Below, piece by piece: positions 45,800-55,638 of a stretch of DNA of 64,000 nt (its first letter is position 1; the number at the start of each line of letters is the position of its first letter). Position numbers and translations under genes: made by a program. A model generated the notes under the pieces. The model made no database searches. It had not been told where the DNA came from and saw only the letters and a program-made list of their open reading frames with translations. Source of the stretch: an uncultured Oxalobacter sp. (GTDB lineage: Bacteria; Pseudomonadota; Gammaproteobacteria; Burkholderiales; Burkholderiaceae_D); NCBI GenBank assembly GCA_934401755.1, contig CAKRSU010000008.1, forward strand, positions 1 to 64,000, given 5' to 3'.

Positions 45800-46828
45800 T
45801 TACTTCCAAACACGAGAATAAGCGCCCAATGTTTGCTGTTGTCCTTCAGATTGCTTGGTTAATGCCGTCATCCAATCCGTCTTGACCTGGTATGCACTAC
45901 CATCTACCAAACAACTATCTAAAGCTTCACGCCAAATTTTCGTGACAATTGCCGTATAAGCAGGACTACGTTGACGCCCTTCAATCTTAATCGCAGATAC
46001 GCCAATCTGTTTTAATCTCGGTAAAAGCGCCAATACATTGAGACTTGTCGGCTCTTCCATTGCATAATAATCATGCCCACATACCTGATATCTTCCTTTA
46101 CAGATCGTTGGGTAACTTGATTTTTCTCCTGTTTGATAACAATCAATTAAAACACCATTTAGTCTTGATTCAAGTCCACTTGGTGTTGTTATCCATTTCA
46201 CCGCTTTTGCTGGAGAACAAACTCCTTGATTATTAGGTGAATCTCCCGTCACATAAGAAGACAACGCACAACGCCCTTCCACCATGACACATAAACTGCC
46301 AAATCCAAACACTTCAAGATGAACATCCGTGTTTTTAGCCACCATCTCAACTTGTTCTATCGACAATACTCTAGGCAAAACAACACGAGAAATCTGGAAT
46401 TTTGTCGCATAAAAATTGATCGCATCATAATTAGTAGCCGATCCCTGTACAGAAAGATGCAAATGCAAATTCGGATAGTTTTCTCTTGCATAACGCATCA
46501 ATCCAATATCAGCAACAATAATCGCATCAGCCCCAAAATAAACGGCACGATCGACGGCTTTCTTCCAAATATTTTCTGTACCAGGCAATGGGTATGTGTT
46601 AAGCGCAAGTAAAACCTTTCGGTTATAGGAATGGGCATAAGCAATTCCTTCTTCTACCTGCCGATCACTGAAATTTAATCCGATGAAATTTCTTGCATTC
46701 GTGGCATCTTTAAAACCAAGATATACCGCATCGGCTCCCCCATCAATTGCTGACTTAAGTGCCGGTAAACTTCCTGCAGGACAAACAAGTTCCATCTGAT
46801 TATTTTCTGTTTTTTGAGTATTTTGCAA
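45800..46828 (-). CDS. ubiU: Oxygen-independent ubiquinone hydroxylation protein UbiU
   Basis: A 342-residue U32-family partner of UbiV. MELVCPAGSLPALKSAIDGG is the family start. The cluster cysteines lie in GFGSLCVMVEGRCALSSYV and GVCSPAKAVKW, plus a later CGHDYYAMEEPTSLN, which is characteristic of YhbU. It ends at the usual UbiU length, without the C-terminal domain found in TrhP. First gene of ubiU-ubiV-ubiT. Confidence 0.9.
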   Translation of the reverse strand: MQNTQKTENNQMELVCPAGSLPALKSAIDGGADAVYLGFKDATNARNFIGLNFSDRQVEEGIAYAHSYNRKVLLALNTYPLPGTENIWKKAVDRAVYFGADAIIVADIGLMRYARENYPNLHLHLSVQGSATNYDAINFYATKFQISRVVLPRVLSIEQVEMVAKNTDVHLEVFGFGSLCVMVEGRCALSSYVTGDSPNNQGVCSPAKAVKWITTPSGLESRLNGVLIDCYQTGEKSSYPTICKGRYQVCGHDYYAMEEPTSLNVLALLPRLKQIGVSAIKIEGRQRSPAYTAIVTKIWREALDSCLVDGSAYQVKTDWMTALTKQSEGQQQTLGAYSRVWK

Positions 46829-47154
46829 ATGCTGTTCCTTTCATATTAACTCAAACAATAAAGGAACAACTCTCATTTCCGCATCAATCATTGATTCATT
46901 CAAACAAATGATACTAAACGCATATCAATTAACGACAAACTAAATTCTAACATGGATTTATTGACACACTTTTACCCAGAAAAATGCTTAATACAGCTCA
47001 ATTTTTCAAAAATTATAAAAAACCTTTTATTTTTTTATGTTTTATCAAATTAACTTTATGCAGAATCATTACAACAAATATCAACATACCGCTTATAATC
47101 TCTTAAAAGCCCTTTTCTCGATATGCAAAAAAATAGGATAAACGAGGATTTTTA
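46829..47154. other. Divergent intergenic region between ubiU and the export operon
   Basis: AT-rich, without open frames of interest. It must hold the promoters of ubiUVT and of the membrane-fusion protein gene. I looked for an FNR box and found only near-misses. Confidence 0.5.
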
Positions 47155-48132
47155 ATGACGACTATTTTACGAAACAAAAAATGGATTATCGCTTTCTTGG
47201 TAATCGTTATCGGTGCATTAGTGACTTGGCGTTTCCTAAAACCTTCATCAATGCCAGATGGATTTGCTTCTGGAAATGGTCGCCTCGAAGCCACGGAAAC
47301 TGCGGTTGCAACTAAAGTACAAGGGAAATTACTCCAAGTTCTCTTCCGAGAAGGTGCTGATCTTAAAGAAGGTGAAACCGCTGCTATTTTGGATGACGCT
47401 CAAATAAAAGCAGATATTCAAGCAGCAGAAGCGGCCGTTATTCAAGCCCAAGAAGCATTATCGGTTGCGAAAGAAAACGTTAAAAGTATGCAAAGCCAAC
47501 AAGCGCTTGCTGCCGTTACATTAAAACGAACTGAAGAATTAATTAAGAAAGGTTTTATCTCTGCAGCCACTCTTGATAAAGACTTAAACGCCATTCGCGT
47601 TGCAAATGCTAATTTGACAAGTGCTAGAAATAAAGTCTTAGAAGCACAAGCAACTGTCAAAGAAAAAATTGCAAAAGTTGCGTCTCTTAAAAGTAATTTA
47701 GATGATTTAACACTTAAAGCGCCTGTCAATGGTCGAGTTTTGTATCGTTTGGCCGAACCCGGAGAAGTTCTCTCTCCAGGCGGTAAGGTTTTCTCGCTTT
47801 TAGACATGAATGATGTCTATATGTATATCTATTTATCTAGTTCAGATGCAGGAAATGTCGCCATTGGTAGTGAAGCTCGTATTATTCTAGATGCACTTCC
47901 TGATACGCCAATTCCTTGTTCTGTCGTATATGTTTCTCCAAGAAACCAATTCACACCGAAAGAAGTTGAAACAAAAGATGAACGTGAAAAATTTATGTTC
48001 CGAGTCAAATTGAAAGTTGATCCAGAATGGATTAGTACTCACGGTGCAATGACCAAACCAGGGATGCCTGGAATGGGATGGGTGAAAACACAAGCTGATG
48101 CCATTTGGCCTTCTAATTTACAAGTGAAATAA
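47155..48132 (+). CDS. HlyD-type membrane fusion protein (YhiI-like)
   Basis: A 325-residue periplasmic adaptor with one N-terminal anchor (residues 8-22). A lipoyl-type half motif ([22 protein letters not shown]) is followed by a long alpha-hairpin of about 100 residues and the second lipoyl half [24 protein letters not shown]. Such proteins bridge an inner-membrane pump to an outer-membrane channel. It is the first gene of a three-gene operon with an RbbA-like double ATPase-permease and a second permease, the same layout as yhiI-rbbA-yhhJ in E. coli. Confidence 0.88.
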   Translation: MTTILRNKKWIIAFLVIVIGALVTWRFLKPSSMPDGFASGNGRLEATETAVATKVQGKLLQVLFREGADLKEGETAAILDDAQIKADIQAAEAAVIQAQEALSVAKENVKSMQSQQALAAVTLKRTEELIKKGFISAATLDKDLNAIRVANANLTSARNKVLEAQATVKEKIAKVASLKSNLDDLTLKAPVNGRVLYRLAEPGEVLSPGGKVFSLLDMNDVYMYIYLSSSDAGNVAIGSEARIILDALPDTPIPCSVVYVSPRNQFTPKEVETKDEREKFMFRVKLKVDPEWISTHGAMTKPGMPGMGWVKTQADAIWPSNLQVK

Positions 48133-48133
48133 T

Positions 48134-50863
48134 ATGACACCATTCGCTGCTCAATTAACCCATGTCAGTTTACAATATGGCGATATTAAAGCACTTGACG
48201 ATCTGACATTAACCATTCCAAGTGGCAAAATGATTGGGTTGATTGGCCCAGATGGTGTGGGGAAATCATCACTCCTCTCATTACTATCTTGCGCAAAAAA
48301 AATTCAAAATGGTCAAATACAAGTTTTAGGCAATAACATAAGTATTCCTCATATTCGCAATGCTTTATTACCTCAAATTGCTTATATGCCACAGGGATTA
48401 GGGAAAAATCTTTACCCAACTCTTTCTGTTGCAGAAAATATTGACTTTTTTGCGCGTCTTTTTGGACAAAACAAAGCAGAACGACAACGAAGAATTGATG
48501 AATTAACAACAGCAACAGGGCTTTTACCTTTTAAAGACCGCCCTGCTGGTAAATTATCGGGAGGAATGAAACAAAAACTCGGATTATGTTGTTCTTTAGT
48601 CCATGATCCTGATCTACTGATTCTTGATGAACCAACGACAGGCGTAGATCCTCTTTCTAGACGTCAATTTTGGGAACTCATTGAGTCTATTAGAATCCGT
48701 CGCCCACAAATGAGCGTTCTTGTTGCAACAGCTTATATGGAAGAAGCCGCGCAATTTGATTGGCTTGTTGCGATGTATGCCGGAAAAGTAATTGCAACAG
48801 GAACTGCCAAAGAAATGATGCAGTCAACGGGAAAACGTTCTCTAGAACAAGCATTTATTCATTTTTTGCCCGAAGATAAACGCACGAATTATGAAGAATT
48901 ATCAATCCCTCCTCTAGCTGATAATCAACATTTAGATTGGGCAATTGAAGCGGAAGGATTAACTCAAACATTTGGCGATTTTACGGCGGTTGATCATGTT
49001 AATTTCAAAATTCCACAAGGCGAAATTTTCGGCTTTCTAGGATCCAATGGGTGTGGAAAAACCACAACAATGAAAATGTTAACCGGCCTTTTAGCCCCCA
49101 CTTCTGGTATTGCTAAAACTTTCGGAAAACCTGTTGATGCCAATAACATTGATAGTCGTCGTGACGTAGGGTATATGTCGCAAGCTTTTTCACTCTATGG
49201 AGAGCTTACTGTAAAACAAAATCTTGATTTACATGCCAATTTATTCCATCTACCACCAAAAGAAGCTCGAGTCCGTATTAATCATTTAATCGATCGATTT
49301 GGACTTACTCCTTACATTAATGCGACGGCAGAATCTCTACCACTTGGCATTAAGCAACGCCTTTCTTTAGCCGTAGCTGTTGTGCATGGTCCTAAACTAT
49401 TGATTCTCGATGAACCCACCTCTGGGGTAGATCCTGTTGCTCGTGATGATTTTTGGCGATTACTCATTGAACTTTCTCGACAACAAAATGTGACGATCTT
49501 TATTTCGACTCATTTTATGAATGAAGCCGAACGATGCGATAGAATTTCTTTAATGAATGCAGGACGAGTTCTAGCCAGCGGAACACCTGATGAATTACGG
49601 AAAAATAAACACGCAGAAACGCTTGAACAAGCATTCATTGAATATTTAGAAGAAGCCACTGGTTCTAACCAAGAACGTCAGTCTTTTTCAATGGATGAAA
49701 AAACATCCCCCAATCCATCACATTCCAAAGAAAATCATTTCTTTAGTATTCGTCGGTTTTTAGCCTATGCTTTTAGAGAATCGCTCGAGTTAAGGCGAGA
49801 TCCCATTAGAATTGGTTTTGCTATTTTAGGAAGCATCATTCTTTTTTTCGTATTGGGTGGCGGTATTTCCATGGATGTGGAAAACCTTAAATTCGCAGCA
49901 CTTGATTATGATCAATCCCCCCAATCAAGAGACTATATCCAAAATATATCTGGCTCTTATTATTTTATTGAACAACCTCCTATTGCAAATGCAAAAGAAT
50001 TAGACACTCGAATGAAAAACGGGGATCTCAGTGTCGCCATTGAAATTCCACCTGGATTTGGAAAAGACCTCCAACAAGGGAGAAAACCTGAAATTGCAGC
50101 ATGGATTGACGGTGCAATGCCTTATCGTGGAGAAACGATTCTTGGTTATATTAAAGGACTTCATAATCAATATCTGGTCCAACTAAACCATGAAACACGT
50201 GGAAATAATCCACCATCTGCTGCGACATTAATCAAACGTTATCGTTATAACCAAGATTTCAAAAGCAGTTATGCCATGATTCCAGCCATTATTCCTTTGT
50301 TGTTGATGTTAGTTCCCGCGGTTTTAATGGCTTTAGGGATTGTTCGTGAAAAAGAATTAGGCTCGATTACAAATCTTTATGTTACGCCTGTTACTAAATT
50401 AGAATTTCTATTAGGAAAACAGCTGCCTTACGTGGTACTTTCCATGATTAGTTATATTTTAATGACAGTATCTGCAGTTCTCTTTTTTAATGTTCCTATC
50501 AAAGGAAGTCTTATTGCAATGACAATAGGCGCTCTATTTTACGTCACGGCAACCACTAGTTTAGGATTACTGATATCCACATTCACAAAAACTCAAATTT
50601 CAGCACTTTTTGGAACAGCCATTTTGACCATGCTCCCCACAACTCAATTTTCGGGATTAAAAGATCCTATCGGCTCATTAGAAGGGAGTGCTTATTGGAT
50701 TGGTCAATTTTTTCCTGCCTCTCACTTCATTATCTTATGCCGAGGCGTATTTACTAAATCACTTCAGCTAATCGATGTCATTCATCCCCTTATTTGTCTA
50801 GCTGGTTTTATTCCTGTCTTAACCCTCATCGCTTGGTTGTTATTACCTAAGCAGGAAAAATAA
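48134..50863 (+). CDS. RbbA-like ABC transporter: two ATPase domains fused to a permease
   Basis: A 909-residue fusion. Domain 1 has Walker [10 protein letters not shown] (residues 38-46), signature LSGGMKQKL and Walker [14 protein letters not shown]. Domain 2 has Walker [10 protein letters not shown], a weak signature LPLGIKQRL and Walker [14 protein letters not shown]. From about residue 540 an ABC-2 permease follows, with a periplasmic loop and five C-terminal TM segments ending in LLPKQEK. E. coli RbbA has been linked to ribosomes, but the family layout is that of an exporter. Its ATG lies one base after the adaptor's stop, and the next permease starts 16 bases after it. Confidence 0.88.
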   Translation: MTPFAAQLTHVSLQYGDIKALDDLTLTIPSGKMIGLIGPDGVGKSSLLSLLSCAKKIQNGQIQVLGNNISIPHIRNALLPQIAYMPQGLGKNLYPTLSVAENIDFFARLFGQNKAERQRRIDELTTATGLLPFKDRPAGKLSGGMKQKLGLCCSLVHDPDLLILDEPTTGVDPLSRRQFWELIESIRIRRPQMSVLVATAYMEEAAQFDWLVAMYAGKVIATGTAKEMMQSTGKRSLEQAFIHFLPEDKRTNYEELSIPPLADNQHLDWAIEAEGLTQTFGDFTAVDHVNFKIPQGEIFGFLGSNGCGKTTTMKMLTGLLAPTSGIAKTFGKPVDANNIDSRRDVGYMSQAFSLYGELTVKQNLDLHANLFHLPPKEARVRINHLIDRFGLTPYINATAESLPLGIKQRLSLAVAVVHGPKLLILDEPTSGVDPVARDDFWRLLIELSRQQNVTIFISTHFMNEAERCDRISLMNAGRVLASGTPDELRKNKHAETLEQAFIEYLEEATGSNQERQSFSMDEKTSPNPSHSKENHFFSIRRFLAYAFRESLELRRDPIRIGFAILGSIILFFVLGGGISMDVENLKFAALDYDQSPQSRDYIQNISGSYYFIEQPPIANAKELDTRMKNGDLSVAIEIPPGFGKDLQQGRKPEIAAWIDGAMPYRGETILGYIKGLHNQYLVQLNHETRGNNPPSAATLIKRYRYNQDFKSSYAMIPAIIPLLLMLVPAVLMALGIVREKELGSITNLYVTPVTKLEFLLGKQLPYVVLSMISYILMTVSAVLFFNVPIKGSLIAMTIGALFYVTATTSLGLLISTFTKTQISALFGTAILTMLPTTQFSGLKDPIGSLEGSAYWIGQFFPASHFIILCRGVFTKSLQLIDVIHPLICLAGFIPVLTLIAWLLLPKQEK

Positions 50864-50879
50864 TGGAGGACGAAAAATC

Positions 50880-52016
50880 ATGCATACATTCATGACTCAC
50901 CTCAATAATATCTATCGATTAGGCATTAAAGAATTAAATAGTCTCTGGGCTGATAAAGTGATGTTATTACTGATCATTTATGCTTTCACCGCTAATATTT
51001 ACAGTTCAGCTAAAGGGGTTTCTCAAGAACTCCATAATGCCCCTGTCGCCATTGTCGACCAAGATCATTCCCAGCTATCCGCCCGGCTAATTAATGCATT
51101 AACAAAACCATACTTTAAAACACCCGATTTAGTCGAACCTGATGAAGCAACTCAATCATTAGATCGAGGGTATCACTCTTTTTCTATTATCATTCCCCCT
51201 AATTTTCAACGAGATCTGATTGCAGGCAGAAGACCGGAAGTCCAATTGAATATTGATGCCACAGTCATGAGTCAAGCATTTATTGGCTCAGGATATATCC
51301 AAACCATATTTAATAATGAAATTAATGAATACCTCAATAAAACAACTCAAGAACCTTCGCAACCTATTAATTTAGTCACACATGTCAAATTCAACCCTAA
51401 CATGACAGGTTTTTGGTTCGGCGGCGTCATACAAGTAATCAATAATGTCACGATGCTTACCATTATTTTGGTAGGCGCTGCCTATATTAGAGAAAGAGAA
51501 CATGGCACTTTAGAACACTTGCTTGCAATGCCTCTTGTTGCTGCAGAAATTATGATTTCCAAAATATGGGCAAATGGTCTTGCTGTTTTGATTGGCGCTA
51601 GTGGTGGATTAATTATTATCGTCAAGATTCTCATGCAAGTCCCTATTACTGGTTCTATTCCCTTGTTTCTCTTAGCGTCAGCCATCTATCTGTTTTCTGC
51701 TGCAGCAATTGGTATCTATTTGGGAACCTTATCGAAATCGATGCCACAATTAGGATTATTAATTTTCTTAACCATTATTCCCCTTCAAATGCTCTCGGGT
51801 GGCTCAACTCCTCAAGAAAGTATGCCGCAATGGGTACAAAATGTGATGATGGCTGCCCCTACAACTTACTATGTAAAACTCGCACAATCCATTTTGTTTC
51901 GAGGGGCTGGATTTTCTATTGTTTGGCCTGAATTTTTAGCAATGACAGGTATTGGAGCGGCATTTTTCACACTGTCTCTATCACGTTTTAGAAAATCCGT
52001 CATTCAAGGAAATTAA
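50880..52016 (+). CDS. ABC-2 type permease (YhhJ-like)
   Basis: A 378-residue inner-membrane permease. One TM segment is near the N-terminus (VMLLLIIYAFTANIYSSAKG). A periplasmic domain follows, and five C-terminal TM segments contain IREREHGTLEHLLAMPLVAAEIM, the ABC-2 permease signature. It should pair with the permease half of the preceding RbbA-like protein. GGAGG lies about ten bases before the ATG. Last gene of the export operon; substrate unknown. Confidence 0.88.
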   Translation: MHTFMTHLNNIYRLGIKELNSLWADKVMLLLIIYAFTANIYSSAKGVSQELHNAPVAIVDQDHSQLSARLINALTKPYFKTPDLVEPDEATQSLDRGYHSFSIIIPPNFQRDLIAGRRPEVQLNIDATVMSQAFIGSGYIQTIFNNEINEYLNKTTQEPSQPINLVTHVKFNPNMTGFWFGGVIQVINNVTMLTIILVGAAYIREREHGTLEHLLAMPLVAAEIMISKIWANGLAVLIGASGGLIIIVKILMQVPITGSIPLFLLASAIYLFSAAAIGIYLGTLSKSMPQLGLLIFLTIIPLQMLSGGSTPQESMPQWVQNVMMAAPTTYYVKLAQSILFRGAGFSIVWPEFLAMTGIGAAFFTLSLSRFRKSVIQGN

Positions 52017-52059
52017 ATCACGAAGGAACTTTCCTACGAGCCATTACAAAAACAAATCT

Positions 52060-53139
52060 TTAATGTAATAATGTATATTCAATAGGAATCCAATGATAAG
52101 TCTCACCATTTTCTGAAACCACATGACCAATTCCAGGAAATGGCAAATGCATTCCTGCCACCCACTCTTGGCTATCTGCCGCCCTTTTCATCAGAAGATA
52201 ACGAGAATTTTTTGCCATGTCTGTATCTGAATCATACTCAATTGAAACTTCAGGATGTGCAAATTGCAAAGCATGATTATGAACAATATCTCCCCATATA
52301 AGTAATTTTGCATCATGGGAAGTAACTTCTAATGCCATATGCCCCGGTGTATGACCATATGCCGCAATCGCCTTAATTCCTGGAACGATTTCATATCCGG
52401 ATTCAATAGGCTTCCATCGATTGAGATCAAGATAAGGCCGAGTGGACTGTCGTGCCATCTTAAAAAATATTTGCCGCTCAATTGGTGCTTTAGCTGCAGT
52501 TTGTTCTGAAAGCCAATATTCATCATCAATATGATTCACATAAACCATGGCATTTGGGAAAACCGCTTTTCCTTCCACACTAAGTCCGCCCGTATGATCT
52601 CCGTGTAAATGCGTTAAGACAATCGTATCAATTTGTTCAGGCTGATATCCGGCAGCCTTGATGTTCTCCACAATATGCCCTTGTTGGTTACTGCCGAATA
52701 GTAATCCAGCGCCTGCATCAACTAATACCAAATGCGTTCCGGTATGAATTAAATAAGCATTGATTGATGTCTGGATATTTGTATTTTTCCCATAATGATG
52801 AAGCAAAATCTGGTTAATTTGATTTTGATCCATATTTTTTAAAAGCTCAGGATGAAAATCAAATGTTCCATCAAACAGTGCTGTTATTTCAAATTCACCT
52901 AAGCGCATTCTGTAGTATCCAGGAACTTGACTGCCAACTTGTGTTGGAAGTATGGTTTCGTTTTTGTTTTCACTTCCCTCAATACTTTCATTATTAAGCC
53001 CAATAGCTGATGCTTCAACAACAGAAATAGGCTCATTTTGTGAAATAGGCGCAGCATCTGCTACAAACAATACTCCTGACGAAGCTAATCCCCCTATTAC
53101 TAACATTACTTTATGTAATAAATTCAATTTTTTTCGCAT
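52060..53139 (-). CDS. Secreted metallo-beta-lactamase-fold hydrolase
   Basis: A 359-residue protein with an N-terminal signal sequence (residues 10-30, ending VADAA) and a spacer of about 40 polar residues before the fold. The metal motif is VLTHLHGDHTGG (HxHxDH). Further ligands are in AAYGHTPGHMALE and LLIWGDIVHNHAL, with a last His near HLPFPGIGH. The overall pattern is that of periplasmic lactonase/hydrolase relatives (AttM- or YtnP-like) rather than of beta-lactamases; the substrate is unknown. It converges on the export operon and is separated by 338 feature-poor bases from the methyltransferase gene. Confidence 0.83.
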   Translation of the reverse strand: MRKKLNLLHKVMLVIGGLASSGVLFVADAAPISQNEPISVVEASAIGLNNESIEGSENKNETILPTQVGSQVPGYYRMRLGEFEITALFDGTFDFHPELLKNMDQNQINQILLHHYGKNTNIQTSINAYLIHTGTHLVLVDAGAGLLFGSNQQGHIVENIKAAGYQPEQIDTIVLTHLHGDHTGGLSVEGKAVFPNAMVYVNHIDDEYWLSEQTAAKAPIERQIFFKMARQSTRPYLDLNRWKPIESGYEIVPGIKAIAAYGHTPGHMALEVTSHDAKLLIWGDIVHNHALQFAHPEVSIEYDSDTDMAKNSRYLLMKRAADSQEWVAGMHLPFPGIGHVVSENGETYHWIPIEYTLLH

Positions 53140-53477
53140 ATTTTTCCGTTTAATTTGATTATTACGCTGTTTTTTTATTATCTATTTTTCTAAGTGTTTT
53201 TAATCATCATAAAGAAAAACTAACAACAACTTTCCAAAATATAAAAACAGCAAACCTTTTAATAAATCATTCTGTCATTTTAAGAAAACATATCGATCAA
53301 GTCTTTAATTTTCCGTATAAACAATACTTATACGCTATGGGCAAAGTAATCTTCTGTTTATAATTGGTTTTTAAAATTATCAGTATAAGATATATTTGAG
53401 ATAAGCATACATTCAATACAACGTATTCTTCCTATAAACATATAGTAGTCACTTCAACGATCATCTCAATTTTTAAC
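53140..53477. other. Divergent AT-rich intergenic region
   Basis: No gene or clear RNA element seen. The region must hold the promoters of the metallo-hydrolase and methyltransferase genes, and none of the hexamers is convincing enough to name. Confidence 0.5.
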
Positions 53478-54107
53478 ATGATGAAGCCTGAAAAAAGTAA
53501 ATGGAAAACGGTTGTTCCTATTATCGGAATTGCAATATTCGTACACCTATTATTTATCTTTTTAGGAAGAGATATGTATAGTATTGACGAAGTTACAGGT
53601 CCTAAACTAGATGCGGGATTTATTACGACCTGGCCAGAAACTGTTAAAGGTATGCTAAAAACAGCGGATATTAATAAAAATGATATTGTCTATGATCTAG
53701 GTTGTGGGGATGGACGCATTGTTATTGCCGCAGCACAGATATATGGCGCACATGGTGTCGGTATTGATTTGAATCCCAAACGAATTGAAGAAGCTAATGA
53801 AAATGCCAAAGCAGCAAAAGTTGAACATCTTGTAACATTTAAAGTCGGCAATTTCTATAATACTGATTTTTCTGATGCAACAGTTGTTGCACTTTATCTC
53901 CCTCAACAAATCAACTATGAATTAAGACCTATATTATGGAAACAACTAAAAATTGGGGCTCGCGTCATTTCAAATGAATCGGATATGGGACCTGAATGGC
54001 CTCCAGAAAAAATTGAAAAAATTGGCCCTAAAACTGTCTATCTATGGACAATTACCGAAAAAATAAAACAAAAGGCTAAAAAAATTCAACTAACTGAACG
54101 AATATAG
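53478..54107 (+). CDS. Membrane-anchored SAM-dependent methyltransferase
   Basis: A 209-residue class I methyltransferase with one N-terminal TM helix (VVPIIGIAIFVHLLFIFLG). Motif I is VYDLGCGDGRIVIAAAQ. The acidic end of strand 2 is GVGIDLNP, and motif III follows around TVVALYLPQQINYELRP. The presence of motif I and the acidic ribose contact argues for activity. The anchor would place the domain at the inner membrane, in the cytoplasm if the N-terminus is outside. The substrate is unknown. Confidence 0.75.
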   Translation: MMKPEKSKWKTVVPIIGIAIFVHLLFIFLGRDMYSIDEVTGPKLDAGFITTWPETVKGMLKTADINKNDIVYDLGCGDGRIVIAAAQIYGAHGVGIDLNPKRIEEANENAKAAKVEHLVTFKVGNFYNTDFSDATVVALYLPQQINYELRPILWKQLKIGARVISNESDMGPEWPPEKIEKIGPKTVYLWTITEKIKQKAKKIQLTERI

Positions 54108-54110
54108 CAA

Positions 54111-54647
54111 TCACTCTAATGCTTTGTGAATCATAGATTGCCTAATATTTTTAGAAACTAAACATTCTAAATGGTATGGTGTTAATTCATCCGTTCGATA
54201 AACAATACTTCCGTCTTTTTTTCCTGACTCAAAAATATATTTTCGGATTGCCAATCCATTCATTCTAATCATGCCTAAAGATACCGTTCTGCGCAAAAGC
54301 ATTTCACATTGATCTCGATCCTGCGCTGCATTATTACGAATAATGGCTTCTGTTACTGAATTCATAATTTCTTGGAGAAGAGCATTCCCCCATCCATCTT
54401 GAGCAACCACTTCATACCGAAAAGACCAAACATCATCATGCCAACCTGCTGCGGCATTACATAATCCTATATAACGTTTTCGAAATGATGTAACGTCCAT
54501 CCCATAACGTTTAGATTCAATCTGCCAACGCTCTAATGAATGATCGCCATCCCCAAACATCCACTGACGTTGAGTCGTATTGGCAGTAAAAGCCATATTT
54601 CCAACATAAATGTTAATGAAATCTCCGACTTGTTCTTCAACAATCAT
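54111..54647 (-). CDS. Conserved-looking protein of unknown function
   Basis: A 178-residue soluble protein starting MIVEEQVGDFINIYVGNMAF. It contains several Trp residues (RQWMFGDGDHSLERW, GWHDDVWSFRYE), two central Cys and an alpha-helical second half (LQEIMNSVTEAIIRNNAAQD). There is no signal peptide or TM segment. I do not recognise it. Its stop codon lies three bases from that of the convergent methyltransferase gene. The 260 bases between its start and tRNA-Pro contain only the tRNA promoter. Confidence 0.55.
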   Translation of the reverse strand: MIVEEQVGDFINIYVGNMAFTANTTQRQWMFGDGDHSLERWQIESKRYGMDVTSFRKRYIGLCNAAAGWHDDVWSFRYEVVAQDGWGNALLQEIMNSVTEAIIRNNAAQDRDQCEMLLRRTVSLGMIRMNGLAIRKYIFESGKKDGSIVYRTDELTPYHLECLVSKNIRQSMIHKALE

Positions 54648-54870
54648 TTAGTCCTCCCGTATGACTTCAAACTATATAAAGAATCTAATTCGATTATTAA
54701 CTCAAATCCCCTATTTCCTAAAATTAAGAATAACAGATAAGTCTCTTATTATTCTAGCTTGATAGAAAAACTAATCATCTCTAGGAGCACATTTTCTGAA
54801 ATAAATTGGAAATATTTAAAATGGCGCTTATAAATATTCATTAACGCTTTTTTCAGCCAATGTTTTTAAC

Positions 54871-54899
54871 TTGACACATTAATCTAATACAGATATCAT
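54871..54899 (+). promoter_or_regulatory. Strong sigma-70 promoter of the tRNA-Pro gene
   Basis: TTGACA, a 17-base spacer and TATCAT lie ten bases before the first base of tRNA-Pro. The -35 hexamer is a perfect consensus, which fits a stable RNA gene. Confidence 0.75.
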
Positions 54900-54908
54900 T
54901 TGATTTTT

Positions 54909-54985
54909 CGGGGCGTAGCGCAGCCTGGTAGCGCAACTGCTTTGGGAGCAGTGGGTCGGATGTTCGAATCATCTCGCCCCGACCA
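54909..54985 (+). tRNA. tRNA-Pro (anticodon UGG)
   Basis: 77 bases with encoded CCA. CGGGGCG pairs with CGCCCCG. The anticodon arm ACTGC-TTTGGGA-GCAGT gives anticodon TGG. The T-arm is GGATGTTCGAATCATCT. Confidence 0.95.
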
Positions 54986-54990
54986 TATAC

Positions 54991-55020
54991 AAAAGGCTGT
55001 CTTAATGGCAGCTTTTTTTG
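54991..55020 (+). terminator. Terminator-like hairpin between the two tRNA genes
   Basis: AAAAGGCTG and CAGCTTTTTTT form an imperfect stem ending in a T-run, just after tRNA-Pro. It may only partly stop transcription into tRNA-Arg. Confidence 0.5.
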
Positions 55021-55036
55021 TTTCTAAGAATGTTAA

Positions 55037-55113
55037 CTGCCCTTAGCTCAGCTGGATAGAGCAACGGCCTTCTAAGCCGTAGGTCGCAGGTTCGAATCCT
55101 GCAGGGCAGGCCA
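55037..55113 (+). tRNA. tRNA-Arg (anticodon UCU)
   Basis: 77 bases with encoded CCA. CTGCCCT pairs with AGGGCAG. The anticodon arm ACGGC-CTTCTAA-GCCGT gives anticodon TCT. The T-arm is GCAGGTTCGAATCCTGC. It is followed by a broken integrase gene, suggesting past use as an integration site. Confidence 0.95.
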
Positions 55114-55238
55114 TTTTCCAGTGACAAGTAGTCCCAATAGGGCTTTTTTATAGATCAATACATTCCATTCATTCCATTATAAGGCGGTACAATTGAGTAT
55201 CGTCACATTCCATAGAATCTTGCATAAATTAGGACAGA

Positions 55239-55282
55239 AATTAGGCCATAGCATGATTTGGCCATATTCTTATGGCCTAATT
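55239..55282. promoter_or_regulatory. 12-bp perfect inverted repeat before the integrase remnant
   Basis: AATTAGGCCATA and TATGGCCTAATT flank a 20-base spacer and end 14 bases before the integrase ATG. A third partial copy (TTGGCCATA) lies inside the spacer. This looks like an operator of the lost element. Confidence 0.5.
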
Positions 55283-55295
55283 GGAGGGAAAAAGC

Positions 55296-55418
55296 ATGGC
55301 CACACGACTTAGATGGCGGCTAACTGATACTCAAATCAAAAAAGCAAAGCCCAATCCCGGCTCTACACCAAAAAGAGGGGCGGGATCCATTCCAAACGAT
55401 TCAATTAATCGTAATTAA
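55296..55418 (+). pseudogene. P4-type tyrosine integrase, N-terminal remnant
   Basis: 40 codons beginning MATRLRWRLTDTQIKKAKPN and ending in a premature stop. LTDTQIKKAKP is the opening of the arm-binding domain of P4-family integrases (usually LTD-x-x-I-R/K-x-A-K-P). The catalytic domain, normally about 350 further residues, is gone; the remaining sequence no longer matches an integrase. A GGAGGG site precedes the ATG. Its position about 180 bases after tRNA-Arg is typical for these integrases. The following 220 bases up to pncB show nothing else. Confidence 0.7.
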
Positions 55419-55638
55419 TATTCCAAAACAACATATAACAAACATCTGTTAATGACCGCAGAGAACTCTAACTCTTAAGCGGTAGTTCCCAAAGTTTCTA
55501 AAGCCATAAGCTCTTCTTTAAATGAGTTTCATCTTTCGACAGCACACTCGTATTTCCCCTTTTTTAGAGAGCTTCTATTATCTTTCGCCATTATGTATGG
55601 CATCATACTAAATCTTCAATTGTTAAAAAGGTTCAGTT

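Noticed and set aside
46860..46920. FNR-type box (TTGAT-N4-ATCAA) upstream of ubiU
   Set aside because: TTGAATGAATCAA has the right half sites but the spacing is one base short, and ATCAATGATTGAT has the halves in the wrong order.
55129..55152. Strong terminator after tRNA-Arg
   Set aside because: There is a T-run, but the stem of only three to four pairs (CCC-AATA-GGG) is too short to call.
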